64,000 bases of DNA from Lunularia cruciata (GCA_948567375.1 OX419760.1:54932001-54996000); one strand, 5' to 3'; counted from the stretch's first letter, positions 28,562 through 41,338 are shown. The notes: generated by a model from the sequence alone, not told the origin. Made by a program: numbers and translations.

Positions 28562-29150
28562 TGTAATACTCCAAGGAAAGAGAACTCTCCAAGAGAGAAA
28601 AACACAAGTTTCACACTCAATACTCCGATGCCCCAAAGTAGCACCTTCTCTTTATTATATAGCAAAGAGGATCCCTCCAAAGGAAGCTCCACCCTTATCA
28701 AATACATGGATTGGTGACTTGTTAGTGAGCTCCATCCTTGGATTAGTTGTTTGGATGAATGACATGTCAGTCCTTGTCCTGTCTAGTTGGTCACCTATCT
28801 TGTCCTATCAAAAGGAATCTTTAGGGAATGTTCTTGTAAGGAGCTCAAAATCATATGGGTGAGATACCATTCAAAAGCTCTCAATGAGATGAATCATAGG
28901 AGGAGAAGGAAAGCCTTTTCTTCCTTGAAAGGAGGGGGGGATAGTTCTATTCTTGAGGCTTAATTCATTTGTTTAGGCCTCCAAAATTGGCTCTAAAGTT
29001 TTCAAGCTATTTTTGGCTTTTGCTTATTAGTAGAAGTACTCTTTTAGTGGCACCTCTGTCTGATCTACCCAGCCCATTGTACACAACATCCTTCTAGATG
29101 TTATTAAGCCAAATTTCACCTTCAGATAATATATCTAGCTACTTATATTA
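28562..29150. repeat. Partial family-B LTR, inverted relative to 5606-6333
   Basis: It begins TGTAATACTCC, the reverse complement of the family-B end, and follows that LTR through GGCCTCCAAAATTGG and AACATCCTTCTAGATGTTA to about 29150, where similarity fades. The far terminus was not found, so it is truncated or very diverged. Confidence 0.55.
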
Positions 29151-29760
29151 TAGGTGGTCATCTATACTATTATGGTTTCCATATGTATTATTGTTGTGTT
29201 ATAGTTTTCCGAGTGAGTGAAATTATATAGCATTTTATTGTTGTTTATCTATGTAGTGTTATACTATACAATAAAAGGGATCTATGGGCTAAAAACTTTC
29301 CATCTGAGCAATCTATGTACATTTAAATGGCTATATAAGCTATGGTCTTGTTCTCATTTTATAGATTCATTAGATAGCTTGTCAATTGAAGCAAATTGTG
29401 CAAAAGCATTGTTAGATTTTTCAGAATAGTTTTCAACTGCTTGGATTATATGCAAAGCATTATTGGATTTCTAGACCAAACTATGAAGTGCCAAATTGAG
29501 GCATAAGCACTCTCTGATATGCAAAAAAATAAAAATAAAAGTATCAATTTTGGATAATACAATGAAGAATTGAAATCAAAGATATACAATTGAAAAAATT
29601 TGTTGGTAGAATTTAGTCATAGAAGCCTTAAATTTCAAGATTGTGATCAAGGATTTTATATTAAATCCAAATTGGAGTTAGCTTTAGAGACGCTCATATC
29701 TCTAAACTAGGGATTTGGAATTGGTGGATTTGGAAGTGCCTATTTAATGGGATTAGGGAT
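29151..29760. other. Unassigned AT-rich DNA
   Basis: No open frame of note, no repeat match within the window and no RNA gene seen. Confidence 0.4.
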
Positions 29761-31026
29761 TTGGGTTTGGCAAAGATCATATTTAGAATTACTTTTCCAA
29801 GGCAAAATATTCTTTTGCATCCTCTAGAATTGAATAGAATCAAAGAGTATTACATAATCAACTTCCTTGGAGCTCTACTTTCTTTTTGCCTTACTTCTTG
29901 CCATACCTCTCTTTTTGTTTCCTTTGGGCTTGCTCCACTTTAACTAGAGCAATTGCTCTTGCCTCCTCTAATTCTATGAGTTGTTGCTTCCTTGATTTCT
30001 TTGTTTCATCTTTATGTACTTTTTTCAATTTAGTAAGGATACTTTGAAGATAGTAAGATCTAAGTGAATAGGTAAAGTAGACTCACTACCATGTACAAAA
30101 AGAAATGGAGTTTTATGGATATCTTTATGGATGTCTTGTACTTCTGGAATTTTATAGATTCTCTTGTCTCTTTTATTCACCTTTTCCAACATCACACATA
30201 AAGTTTGATTAATTCTCTTTAAAAAACTATTAGAGTTTGGATTATAGGATGTAATCACTCTATATGTGATAGAGAAATGTGGTAGTATGGTTGTGGTGAT
30301 GCTCTTTATGAAAATCTCTTCCTTGGTCCAAACCAATCCCAAAAGACAACCAAACGTAGTGATAATATGTTCATAAAGACATCTATCAACTTCATCTTCA
30401 TTCTTATCTCTCAATGGAGCTAGCCTCAACTCACATTGTAAGGTAATCAATAACTACCACAATATATTGATTGTTCCTTAGGGTTCTATTAAGAAGACCT
30501 ACAAATTCAATTCACAACTTCTCAAATGGTCTTAACAATGAAACTAATCTAAGAAGTAAAGAAGAGGTAGAATTTCTAGTAAGATCTTGAGGAACATTAT
30601 AGGTTTTTCCATAATTAAGAAAATCCTTGAGAATCCTCCTCTAATAGTACAGTATATCTAGAATCTTAAGAGTAGTCAAATTTCTTGCAAAGTAATATAT
30701 GCACACCAAACCATCAAAAAACTCAGTCACGAGTAAGATAGACTCCTTGTTACCCATAGGTCTTCAAAATAGACTATCTATTCCTTGGTGAAAAAATAAT
30801 CCTCCACCATTATGTAAAGTCTAGATCTTGCTACAAAGGCTTTCTTTTCCTAGCATATATCCCACCCAAATAGTTACCTCTTGTAATAAATTCCACAATA
30901 TCTTTGTACTACATTAGAACTTATTGAGTGATTGAAATAGTCATAAGCTCCTTATGCATGAAAGAATCATCCATTAGCTTAAATCCATTATGATTATAGA
31001 TCCTAAATCAAAAATCAATATTTGCT
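29761..31026 (-). pseudogene. Old gypsy-1-family remnant (integrase to RNase H end)
   Basis: Colinear with gypsy-1 positions of about 7215-8480 on the minus strand but heavily decayed. The integrase core is recognisable at 30025-30450 (APLRDKNEDEVDRCLYEHII, then HFSITYRVITSYNPNSNS and NQTLCVMLEK). AT-shifted and full of stops and small indels, it is far older than gypsy-1 itself. No LTR of this copy was found. Confidence 0.75.
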
Positions 31027-31890
31027 TGTATAAAATCTCAATAATGATTGAAATGAATTGTTTTGATAAGAAATATGTCAATCCTACAAAGATATAGTCA
31101 AGAAATGAATGAATACAAAGGAAATCATCACTAGATACTTCTTTATTTTTTATTTTTTAATATCTTGGGTAGAAAACAATCCCAAAGAGGAGTTATTTTC
31201 ACCAAAAAGGAAAATTATAAAATATGGAAAATTAAATCACAATCACATAAGATGAATTTGTGCTAACACCAAAAGAGTGATCATTCACTTCAAGATGCTA
31301 ATTCCTTCTTATTGTCTGTTATTTTCACCAAAGGACATCTAGTCTCCTTTTCAAAAGATGTATGCTTTCAAAAGAGTGACTTTGTCCAAAGAGTTTGTCT
31401 TTGTATGCACTTTCTCTAACTACTCTCAACACCATAATACTCAAAGGTCTTGTCAAGGCATTGATTACTACTATAATATCCAAAGACCAAACATGTAAGG
31501 CATTAAGTAACTCCAATTAAAGAGATCTATTGATATTCATATACATCAAAGATATAAAATCCTTGATTCACCTTAGGTTCTCAATAACATGGTCTTTGGA
31601 TCTCACAACTCAAATAGCAAAACTATCTTCTGGTCAATTACTCTCTTATATTGACTAATCACTATAAAGTAGCTACCTTGTAGGAGAACTTTTTCCTTCA
31701 AAAAGGAAAACTGCTTATGAAGGAATACTAATTACAAAGTTTAGTTAGATTGTAAACTATTGAAGATAGCTTTTACTCTATCCTTAATATCCATTAAATC
31801 CATATGTAGATTCTTCCTCAACTTGGAGACCTTCTTCTACTCAGGCAACAAAAAATCACAACAATCATATTCTACTTTTGGTCCTTTGGA
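31027..31890. repeat. Diverged direct repeat, unit 1 (possible old LTR)
   Basis: Starts TGTATAAAATCTCAATAATG and shares ordered blocks with 32664-33600, e.g. GACTTTGTCCAAAGAG, CTTTGTATGCACTTT, GTCAAGGCATTG and CATATGTAGATTCTTCCT. The two units are about 1.64 kb apart in the same direction. It abuts the gypsy remnant. Interpretation as the LTRs of an old short element is an inference. Confidence 0.45.
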
Positions 31891-32663
31891 TTCTCTTGAA
31901 GAAGATAATTTTTTACTTCTTTAGCTTACCTACTTTGGTCTCAATCACGGTACATACTTACTAAAAAATTTTATTAGTTGGTCTTTGACTTTTTTGAGAG
32001 AAATCTCCTTTGCTAAAGGAACATGTTCTTTGGATGGAAGACTCCCTTTGACACATACTTCGTAAGGACTCTTTTGAGTTGCTACAACTTCCACTCATGA
32101 TGTAACCACCCTAATAGATGTTATAGCCCATTCAATGATAATAACATGCTCTTCAAGTTTGACAATCTAGCTCTTAGCACTCCCAAGCTCTTCTTTCAAT
32201 TTGTTGTTTTCTTTGTGATATTCTTTTCATTCATTTTGCTCTCAAGCCTGCAATCTTATATAATGCTTCCCATTGGGTGCCAATACTCACTAAAGCCTTC
32301 TTCCAAGTTGCCATAATAGCCCTTGATTTGGCACTCTTGCTCCAATAGTTACATTCTCATCAGCAATCTAGTGATGATTGTGCCTAAAGACCTCTTCATC
32401 TTAGCGCTCTTTGCCCAAAGATTATTATCTTTTTATGTAAAATTCAGAGTTGCTCCTTCTGCACCGGACTAATGCAATCTTTGACATTTTTGGTGAAGTT
32501 GACCTTTGCATCTTGATTGTCTCAAAGATTTGAAAATAGATAATCAACCTCCTTCTTCATTGTCTTGGTACTCACCTTGTAATTGTATAGTGAAGCATGC
32601 ATCTTCTTCACCAATGTCAACTAATTGTAAACATCAAGCCATTGTATTAAATAATCAAGGTGC
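31891..32663 (-). other. Spacer between direct repeats, coiled-coil-like coding debris
   Basis: Minus-strand translation near 32150-32220 gives KENNKLKEELGSAKS followed by a stop and more Lys/Glu-rich sequence. It resembles a broken coiled-coil ORF. No retroviral enzyme motif was seen, so if this is an element interior it is non-autonomous. Confidence 0.3.
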
Positions 32664-33600
32664 AGTATAACAGCTCAATAATGATCAAATTGAAGTATTT
32701 TGATAAGAAATAGGTTGACAAGATAGTGAGATAATAAAAAAGTGAGCAGATGAAGGAAGTTGTCACTAATTAGTTCTTTATTGTTCCTATTTAACCTCTT
32801 GAGCAAGGACCAATCCCAAAAGAGTTACCAAAAGAGAGTAATTCCACCAAGAAGGAAAATTACATAAATAAGCAAAATGAAACTCAAAATAACACTATAT
32901 GAATTTGTGTTTACTCCTAAATATGATGATTCATTTCAAAGATTTTTTTTCTTCTCAGCCATATTATTTGCTTCCAAAGGATCTTAATGTAAGAGTGACT
33001 TTGTCCAAAGAGATTATCTTTGTATGCACTTTTTCTAACTATTGTGAACACTCTAGTACCAAAGGTTCCATCAAGGCATTGCTTCAAGGAGATTATTGCA
33101 AATACCAAGGGTCAAACACACAAGATATTCAACAACTTCAATTACTAAGATTTATTGACACTCATACAAATACAAAGATACTCACTCCTCCCTCATGAAG
33201 GAAATAAGAAATGATAAGGAGAGTTTTCTTCTTTGCTTTACTAAATTTTGAACTTGAACAATGGATCTTTGGATTGATAGCTTAAATACTTAGATTTTCG
33301 TTTGGTTCTTATATTATGAAAGCTATTTAAGTACTAACTACCACTTCATTCCTAACTCCTAAAATTGCCAAAGGAAATACCCTAACTACAACTCCAAAGG
33401 AAAATGATTTCCTTCACCAAGATAACTACCAATGAAGGAATAACAAATGTAAATTTTCTTCACTTGCTAATTTCCTAATTATGTTTCTAGCCTATTTGAG
33501 ATCTCTGCTAACTCCATGCACATATTCTTCCTAAATTAAGAGGTCTTCCTTTGAACTATGTCTCCTAATTCTACTATGATCTTCTCCCATACCCTATTCT
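32664..33600. repeat. Diverged direct repeat, unit 2 (possible old LTR)
   Basis: Partner of 31027-31890; starts near GTATAACAGCTCAATAATG. Many substitutions and indels separate the two, so any element would be ancient. The end is not sharp. Confidence 0.45.
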
Positions 33601-35796
33601 TTGGACGTCCATGTAGATTGTGTTTCTTTTCTTGCACTTCCTTTGTTGTAGTCAATTCCACCTCAAGATTGCCCCAAATACCATCTTGTAGACTCTAGGT
33701 GAGTAAAAACTCCAACTAATTATTCCCCTTCAAAAAGTTATTCACTCTCAACATGCAAACCAACCTCCCTATCAACTAAAGCTCATATGCCTTTGTCATG
33801 AAATTCCATCTCTTTATGCCTAAATTTAGCTGGTTTGAAGATTTTTGCTTTGTGAACGGCCAAGACTTTGATTTATCATGCGTAAGTTGTTCATTCTTTG
33901 ATTTGTCATGGGTTTTTCATTCTTGGTATATACCAATGGTCATCTTCCATAAGTACTTGCCTTTGGCCTTCAAACTTAAGTGCAATTCAATGTCTTAGGC
34001 CTTTAGTGCCATACAAAATTTCTTTGGTTTTTCGCCTTTGTAGCAAATTTCTTTTAGACTTTAGTGTAGAAATTTCTAAGTGAATCAAATTTCTTTTCAT
34101 AAAGAATACTTCCTTAAATACATGCATACCAAAAATAACCCCATACTTAAAATCAAAATTAATAGAATTGAAAATTGTTGAAAATCCAAAGTACCACATG
34201 TATTGACTCCAAGAATTAAGAATGGAAAGACCATATCTTTCATTGTGCTTACAATCAACAAAAGGGAATATCTCTTTGATGTTTTCTCCTCATCCTTTAT
34301 TCTATTGGCATGGCCATCTTTAAGTCCTTTGGAGACAAAGGTCACTTAGCTTGGCTTTTTCCACTTTTCTTTTGTTTATACTTAGGTCTTGCACAAATTG
34401 ATCCAACAAATCCAAACCTTCTTCCTCAATATCTTCTTTCTTCAATGCCAAAAGAAGATAGCATTAGTACTTCTCTTTGATGAACCTGTCACTCCCCATC
34501 CAACTTGGTATTTGCATCTTTGTCATTGGATGCTTTCTCTTCTTTTGTTGAGGAGGATATCTCTTTGACCTTGATTTTTTTCTTCCACCATTTGCTTCTA
34601 CCTCTTGATCACAATTATTGGAGGTTTGCAATGCAAAAGCCTTTATTAATCTTCCTCTTTATGGTTAACTTTGGTGGAGCTCTCTACACACACATCTTCA
34701 TGAATCTTCCATCTTGTGCTCAAATCTCCTTTGCACTCCTTGCTCCTTTGAGTTTGTGGCAAAGTAAATTTTCAATAGTTAGGGAACTCCTCCTTCTTGA
34801 GGTCAATAGGTCCATCCCAATGTAGAAGTGTAGAATAGAAGCTACCAAAAAATATGGTTCTTTTGCCTCAAAGGCATTGTACATCTTCTTCTATGAGTAT
34901 TTGTAGAAGATTCACCCCAATCAATTGCTTCTCTTGCAAATAGGTACTCAAAGAAGATGCTTGGTTTATGGTCATGTAAATTATTCTATGAAATAGCTTT
35001 ATAATTACCATTACTATTACTATTATCTTTTGTGTTAGCTTTTAATAATGTGCAATAAAACAATCACTCTTCTTTGATTGGTATGTGCTAAATGACTCCA
35101 TCAATTAAGAGTACATCTTCTTTATCTCCTTGTATTGGGAGTCAAGGATATGGCCTTCATTTTCTCTTTTTTTTCCCAAAGGATATGCCACTATTGGTCC
35201 TTATTCCACTCCTTTTGGTTGCTCTAAAGAGTATCTTTCCTTCAAATTTTGGCTCCCTCAAATTTGGCTCCTCCAAAATCAAAGTCTCCTAGAAAATTGA
35301 TTCCTTCATGAAGTCCCAATTCCATAAGATGAAAGTCAAGTAATACTACCAAAAAGTCTTCCTCCAAGCTACCATTTCCCACTAATGAATTGTGGGATCA
35401 CAAAGGTTCAAGGTCTTTATCAACTTATATGATGTACTGATAACTATCTTGAAAAACCTCTAGCTACAAGTTCTCAACCAAATTTTACTCTCACAACTTG
35501 ATTGCTTGCTTTAACACTCAAATGTCCAAATCTCAACTTGCAATTTCTCATTCACATAGCTTTGTCTTGGGTGATTCTACCTTCAGTATTAATTTAGGCT
35601 ACCAACAAGATCTTTTTAGTAGAAATTGTTGCAAGACTAATTTGGTAAGGGAGTGAGCCAATCTCTTTGTGTAAGGACTAAATTTTTTTTGTGCAACTTC
35701 TTAGTATAATCCATAGTTAAATTGCATCATTTAGTGCCATGGATAGATTAATACCCAACACCATTCCTTAACCAATGTTAATCTGTAAGCAAACTG
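33601..35796. other. Unassigned DNA, possibly degraded repeat
   Basis: Both strands carry only short frames. Minus-strand frames near 34500-34800 are Lys/Arg/Ser-rich and broken. The pyrimidine-rich plus strand looks like the antisense of old transposon coding DNA, but no motif supports a family. Host sequence next to the solo LTR ends with AACTG at 35792-35796. Confidence 0.35.
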
Positions 35797-38700
35797 TGTG
35801 ACAACCCGGCAAATATCACTTTTGCGGTAATTAGGTAAGTAAAGTTTGTTCCCGCAGAGATACGAGTCAGAATTGGTCAAATACAAAGTCAAACAGTAAC
35901 ATGTAGTTCTTCTTGGTTGCATCTTTAATCTCTCAGGTAGAAACCACACCCAGAAGAGAGTAACAAGCACTGATTCGCAGTCTTGTCACAAATTAACACT
36001 CCATAATCACAAATCCATCAAATCTTTCCAAACAATCTTGATTGTGATGATTTAGGCTCTCCCAAAAATGGCACTTCATTGCAAAACGACTTTGCCTCAG
36101 AATTGTGTTCCACCCCTCCACTGAAGGCACAACTTCCTCGATCAAAATTGCTTCACATCAACCTCGCATTGCACTCACAAATGCAGAATACTACCAACAC
36201 TACAATTCCTCTCAGATCTGTCAAGGCATTGCTTTGATTGCACTTCACTCAGGATCAAACACACAGAATGAAGATCATGGCTGTGGAATCCAACATCCAA
36301 CAAGCACACTGACTTGCACTTCAAATTTCTCCACACACTCACATAGACACGAAGTTGATACTTGGAATCAAGCTCAAGCGACAAGCACTACTTCACAGCA
36401 CTTTGCTTTATCTATTCTCAGAAATTATGAGCACTGAACAACAATTCTCTGCGAATGCCACTCTTAAATAGTGAAGCACTCAACAGTTCTAACAACTATA
36501 CCGTTCTAAAAACTGTTCTAACCTGCAGATCCGAAATAACAATGCACCTCTTCATATCTGCCCCTTCAAATCTCAGATCTGTTACCACTATGATCCGATG
36601 TCTACTTCGTCCTTGGCTTTCAAACCCGAACTTGAAGTAATCTTACTTCCTACTACCTTTTCCTCGGATTTCAGATCTTCTACTTCTTCTACCAAGTCCA
36701 GCAATTCTCTTTCTTGATCTAAAATTTTACTAGTGGGTAATCTATCTAACTCCTTATCTCTTGACCCACTCTTCTCTAATGTCTCTGATGCCAACTCCGA
36801 AGACATTTGGACTCCTATGTTATCTACTTCGGGTTTTGCTTTAACATCTTTCCAAAGTTTTTCTAGCTCTACCTTCACTAAGTCTAATCTAATGGAAATG
36901 TTATCCTCTACTTCCAACACCTTCCTATCTACACGAGTTCTTAATTTTATTAACAAGGCATTCATCTCCGTGTCCTTTGCTTGTCTTTGCCTTGTCTCCT
37001 GCACCAACAACTTCAACTCGTGCAGATGCGCTTCTTCAATTCGAACGTTGGCTTCTGTACTTAACATCGCATTCACTCTAAGGACTATCTCCTTCAATGG
37101 CTCCAATCTTGTCTTCCTTTCTCGTTCCCGATCTGCAAGCCATTCCTCTCTGTACATCGCCAACTCTTCCTCAAACTCGGCTTTCACCGCTTCCTTCTCT
37201 TTCTCCTTCTATTCAACCTTCTCTTCCTGATTACAAAGTAACTCTCGTAATCTCTCTTCTTCTCTATATCTCACACCCAACTCTCATTGCCAGAATTGCT
37301 TCTTCTCCTCCATACTCTCCATCACTCTATCGAGCTCTTGATCCTTCGATGCTATCCTCGCCATAGCATGGATAAGCTCTACTCTTGAATCAGCAAACTG
37401 CTGCTTCAAGATTTTGGATTCAGCTACTTGTCTTTCCCTTGCGTTATAACTCTTCCTCGCAAGATCCTCTCGATAGATCACTTCTCTCTTCAGGTCTTTG
37501 ATTACCTGACTTCTCTCAATTGCCTCCGCTTGCAATACTTCTCTCTCCTCCTCACCTCGGTTTACACTCCTCTTCAACTCCGAGTTCTCTTCTTCTAATC
37601 TTGCTACCACTTGCAGTACAGTCTTTACCTCGGGACAAGTAGACTGCATCTCCTTCTTCTTCTGCTCCAACTTTACTAGCAGCGGGCATACTACCTATTG
37701 CAGATACTCCACTCCATCACTGGCAACTTCTTCCTCTTGTGGAGGGGTCTCTCTTCTCTCCTCATGTTCTCCCGATACTTGCCTTCTTCTCTGAAGTCTT
37801 CTTATCGGGATTGATGCCTCACTGCCTGAGCTTTCTTCTACCTCTGTCTTCACTCGACTTGGTCCTGCCTCACACTTTGCCTTACGTTGTGAGCAAACTT
37901 CTTGCTGCACTGCGATCTTCTTCTCCTCTAGCACCGGTACTTCGTCTTCCAGTGCTGTATTGTCTTCGGCTTCTACCTCGGCCTGCACTTCTTCTTTGTA
38001 TTCTTCAGCCACTGGCGCCAAGGTCATTTCTCCACCGTCCTCACTATCACTACTTGTATCTCCGCTCTGTAGTGTAAGCTCAGGTTCTTCCTCATGCTCC
38101 GAGTCCTCCATCTTGAGCTCGGCCTCACCTTCTGAGTCTTCATCTTCTGACTCAACTACCACCATTCCTCGCCTCGGGTTACTTCTTTGCATCTTCTGAG
38201 GTTTCTTGTTTTCTTCGGCTTCTGCTTGCCAAGTCCTCTTCTTCGTCGGGGTACTTACCACGACCTCCACGTTTTTCCTTGTTTTTGTGTAGTAATCAAC
38301 CGTGCTCCGGATTTGCAAAATGTATTGCTGCTCCTCGACATCGACCTCCTTTTGCACATCCGGATGGAAGTGCAACACCATCCGATTCCGCTCCGCCGAG
38401 TTCAGCAAATTGAGCCCGAGGTAGAAATGCGCTGCAAACGGCACAATATAATGTGGAGGCGACTTATCCCGCAGATTCCACACCATCTGCCTTGTTCTCC
38501 CGTGAGAACACCTCGCCCAATTAATTGGTTCTCTTGCAAACAATTTGTGAAAGAACACCGCTTGGTGTTTCATCACATATGTTGTTCTCTCCGGCTTCAG
38601 GATTGCCATCAAAGCACTCACAATTCCTCTCTTGACAGGATCTTTGTAACTTTCTACCTTGTACCCGTTCTTTGTTCTCTTCAACGAGAAGGCATCTCTC

Positions 38701-39570
38701 ACCTCCTGAGTTTCTTGGGCTATCTCTCCTTTCCCCAAGAATGTGGCTCCCTGCTCCGAGCCCGCCTCCTTCCCGAGTACCAATCTCCAATCCGACTCTG
38801 TCTAGCGAGCCGGATTTCCTCTCTTCCCTTCTTCCTCGGGTCCATTGAGACACTTACTCTTGATGATTTCTGTCATGACTCCTGGAAAACTTACATTCCA
38901 GTTCCATGCCAGAAGTGTGATCCGAAGTCGGCTCAAGACTTTGATCCTCGCTACTACATCTAATCTCCGAATCGCATGATTTCTCACTATGAATTTGGAG
39001 TTCTTCTTCCGTCCTCCCATCTCTTCTGCTTTCTCACTTTCTCTTGATTTCACTCTCACGACTTCTCCCTTGTGCACTAACACGAGCCCAACTCTATTTC
39101 CCTTTCCCCGATCACCTACAAGATGACTCCTCAACGGCGAAGGAAAATTGCTCGACATTTTGTCGTTGCAGTTTCAATTTTTATAGAGTTGCACTTCTTT
39201 GTCTTCCGTCACTTCAAGTTTCTACCAAGAAATCACACCTCTGGCATGCACCTGTCACTGTCAATCAACCTTCGCACGTATGAGCCGCAAGTTTTGAAAC
39301 GGCCCCTTCTTGAATTTCTTGCCCCGACAAAAGGTTGTTAGATTGTCTTCGCCTTGGGTTGAGCTCCTCCCAATCCAAAGACAATTTACTTCATATTGTA
39401 TGCTGACAGGGCATTTCCGAGTACTTTGCCTTATGACCCGAAGTCACTTTACTTCAAGTTTCAACCTGAAGACTCTTTTCTTCGCCTTCTTTGGCCATAC
39501 AGGCGCAATCCGACTTCTCTATACACTTCTTCTCCTTTATTCTGAAAAAAACAAAAACGTAGGCACCACA
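35797..39570 (-). mobile_element. Athila-like solo LTR, full length, perfect 5-bp target duplication
   Basis: 3774 bp with plus-strand left end TGTGACAACCCGGC and right end GGCACCACA. It is flanked by AACTG on both sides (35792-35796 and 39571-39575), so a solo LTR formed by recombination between two LTRs is the direct reading. In element sense the ORF (39158 to 36588) comes first, then a TATTTAAG box (complement of about 36462-36469), then about 660 bp of R/U5 that ends GGGTTGTCACA. It is the best-preserved copy of the LTR-encoded ORF. Confidence 0.92.
36588..39158 (-). pseudogene. LTR-encoded ORF, best copy: about 857 codons with few stops
   Basis: One minus-strand frame runs from 39158 to 36588, interrupted by TAG at 38802 (a Trp codon in the 41437-45124 copy), TAG at 37695, TGA at 37284 and one further TAG shortly after. 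The N-terminal block (about 39060-38290) is the most conserved between copies: LAWNWNVSFPG, NGYKVESYKDPVKRG, VFFHKLFAREPINWARC, PPHYIVPFAAHFYLGLNLL. A Glu/Asp/Ser-rich acidic stretch follows (about 38180-37860), then a long Glu/Lys/Arg/Leu coiled coil (37670-36640). No signal peptide, membrane segment, zinc finger or enzyme motif was seen. I do not recognise the family; a nucleoprotein-like or structural role would be a guess. Confidence 0.75.
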
Positions 39571-39628
39571 AACTGGTTGATGGTGGGACACTAAACCATT
39601 CTCAAGATCAAGTGGCCATCAAAATAAC

Positions 39629-41338
39629 TGTGGTACCCACATTTTTTGGTTTTGATGTGTTTTGAAGAAGAAATGTACAGTTAAGGTGGAATTGAACCCT
39701 AATGGAGACAAAAGAAGAAGAATTGAGTCTTTGGGTTGAACTTGAGGAAGCTTACTTTGTGTCAGAGGAAGAAGGACTCGGATTGGATCAGACCCAAAGA
39801 AGCTTACTTCATGTTAGAGGAAGAGGAGGAAGCAGGTCAACACCGAAAGAAGGTACTTTGCGTCGGAATGAAGGTTGAAGGGCAAGATTAATATGGGGGC
39901 CATATCTCAATGAAAAAAATCCAAATCATCTGTGCTATATTTTGTTGGAAGCGTCTTCTTTAGGGCTATCCGCTGCAATCAAAACCATAGAGTTTGGAGG
40001 TCTTTAGCAGAAGTTACAAGCATTTGAAATTTCAAGAGTAGATGTATAGAGTAGTTGAGTGTCTTGAGGTCTATGTTCTTTGGGTCTCTACGACTTCTGG
40101 TTAAAGGCTTCGTCACCTTAGGACAAAGGTAACCCAATCCAAGGTAGTCAGACATTGGATGTAGCAATCTTTGAGTCAAATATCTGAAGCATTTGAAATA
40201 GTTATAATAGGGAAAGAAGAGATATTTAGGATACCCATGACTTCAATTTCATTTTTGATTGAAGATATGATAGAATTAAAAGAGAAATAGCAGTAGTAAA
40301 TGAACCCAAAGTGCGAGATTAAGTAGTAAGTGTCTTCAAGTCAGGTATCTCACATTAGAGAAGAGTAGGTTGGGAGATAAAGAGTTAGAAAGGTTACCCA
40401 TGACCTCAATTGTAGTTCATAGTGAAGAAGTGGTAGAAATAATGAAGGATTTGGTAGTTGAAGATAGACCCAAAGAGGAGGAAGACTTGGAGGATCATTG
40501 GATTTGGAAGCCAAAGTTGAAATTGACATCAGATTGGATTAGAAACAAATTGAGATATGAAAGGGTAGATATGAAGAGGTGCATTGTTATTTCAGATCTG
40601 TAGGTTTGTAGAGTTGTTGTAAAATGATATAGTTGTTAGCAATTGTCAATTGCTTGAATATTTAAAAGGAGCATTTGTAGTGTGTGTTTGTTCAATATTC
40701 ATAATTTCAGAAGATAGATAAAGCAAAGTGTTGTGAAGCAGTGCTCATCATTTGAGCTTAATACCAAGTATCAATTCTACGTTGTAATTGTAAGTGTTTG
40801 GAGAATTCTGAAATGCAAGTCAGTGAGTTTGTTGGATGTTGGATCCCACAACCATGATATTCATTTTGTGTGTTTGATCTTGAGTGAAGTGTAAACATAG
40901 CAATGCCTTGATAGATTTGAGAGGAATTTTAGTGTTGGTAGTATTTTGCACTTGTAAGTGCATTGCAATATTGATGTGAAGCAAGTTTGATCAAGGAAGT
41001 TGTGCCTTCAGTGGAGGGGTGGAACACAATTTTGAGGCAAAGGTGCTTTGCAGTGAAGTGCCATCTTTTGGAGAGACTAAATCATCATAATCAAGATGGT
41101 TTTGAAAGATTTGATGGAGTTGTGATTAAGTGTTACATTTTTTGTTGTGACGAGATTGCAAGGTAGTGCTTGTTATTCTCTTTTGGGTGTAGTTTCTACC
41201 TGAGAGATTAAAGAAGAACCCAAGAAGAAATAATTTGGTTATTTTGTTTTATATTTGGACATTTCTGACTAGTATCTCTATGAGAACAAACTTTACTTAC
41301 TTGATTACCGCAAAAGTGATATTTGACGGGTTGTCATA
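39629..41338 (+). mobile_element. Athila-like solo LTR with large internal deletion, perfect target duplication
   Basis: Starts TGTGGTACCCACATTTTTTG and ends GGGTTGTCATA (terminal CACA mutated). It is flanked by ATAAC on both sides (39624-39628 and 41339-41343). At 1710 bp it lacks about 2 kb, removing the conserved N-terminal block and acidic part of the ORF. The last ORF segment survives at 40370-40603 (contains GDKELERLPM and ERVDMKRCIVISDL), followed by TATTTAAAAGG at 40659-40669 and the R/U5 part. Confidence 0.9.

Noticed and set aside
38187-38963. Plus-strand 258-codon frame
   Set aside because: Antisense to the LTR-encoded ORF, whose conserved residues are on the minus strand.
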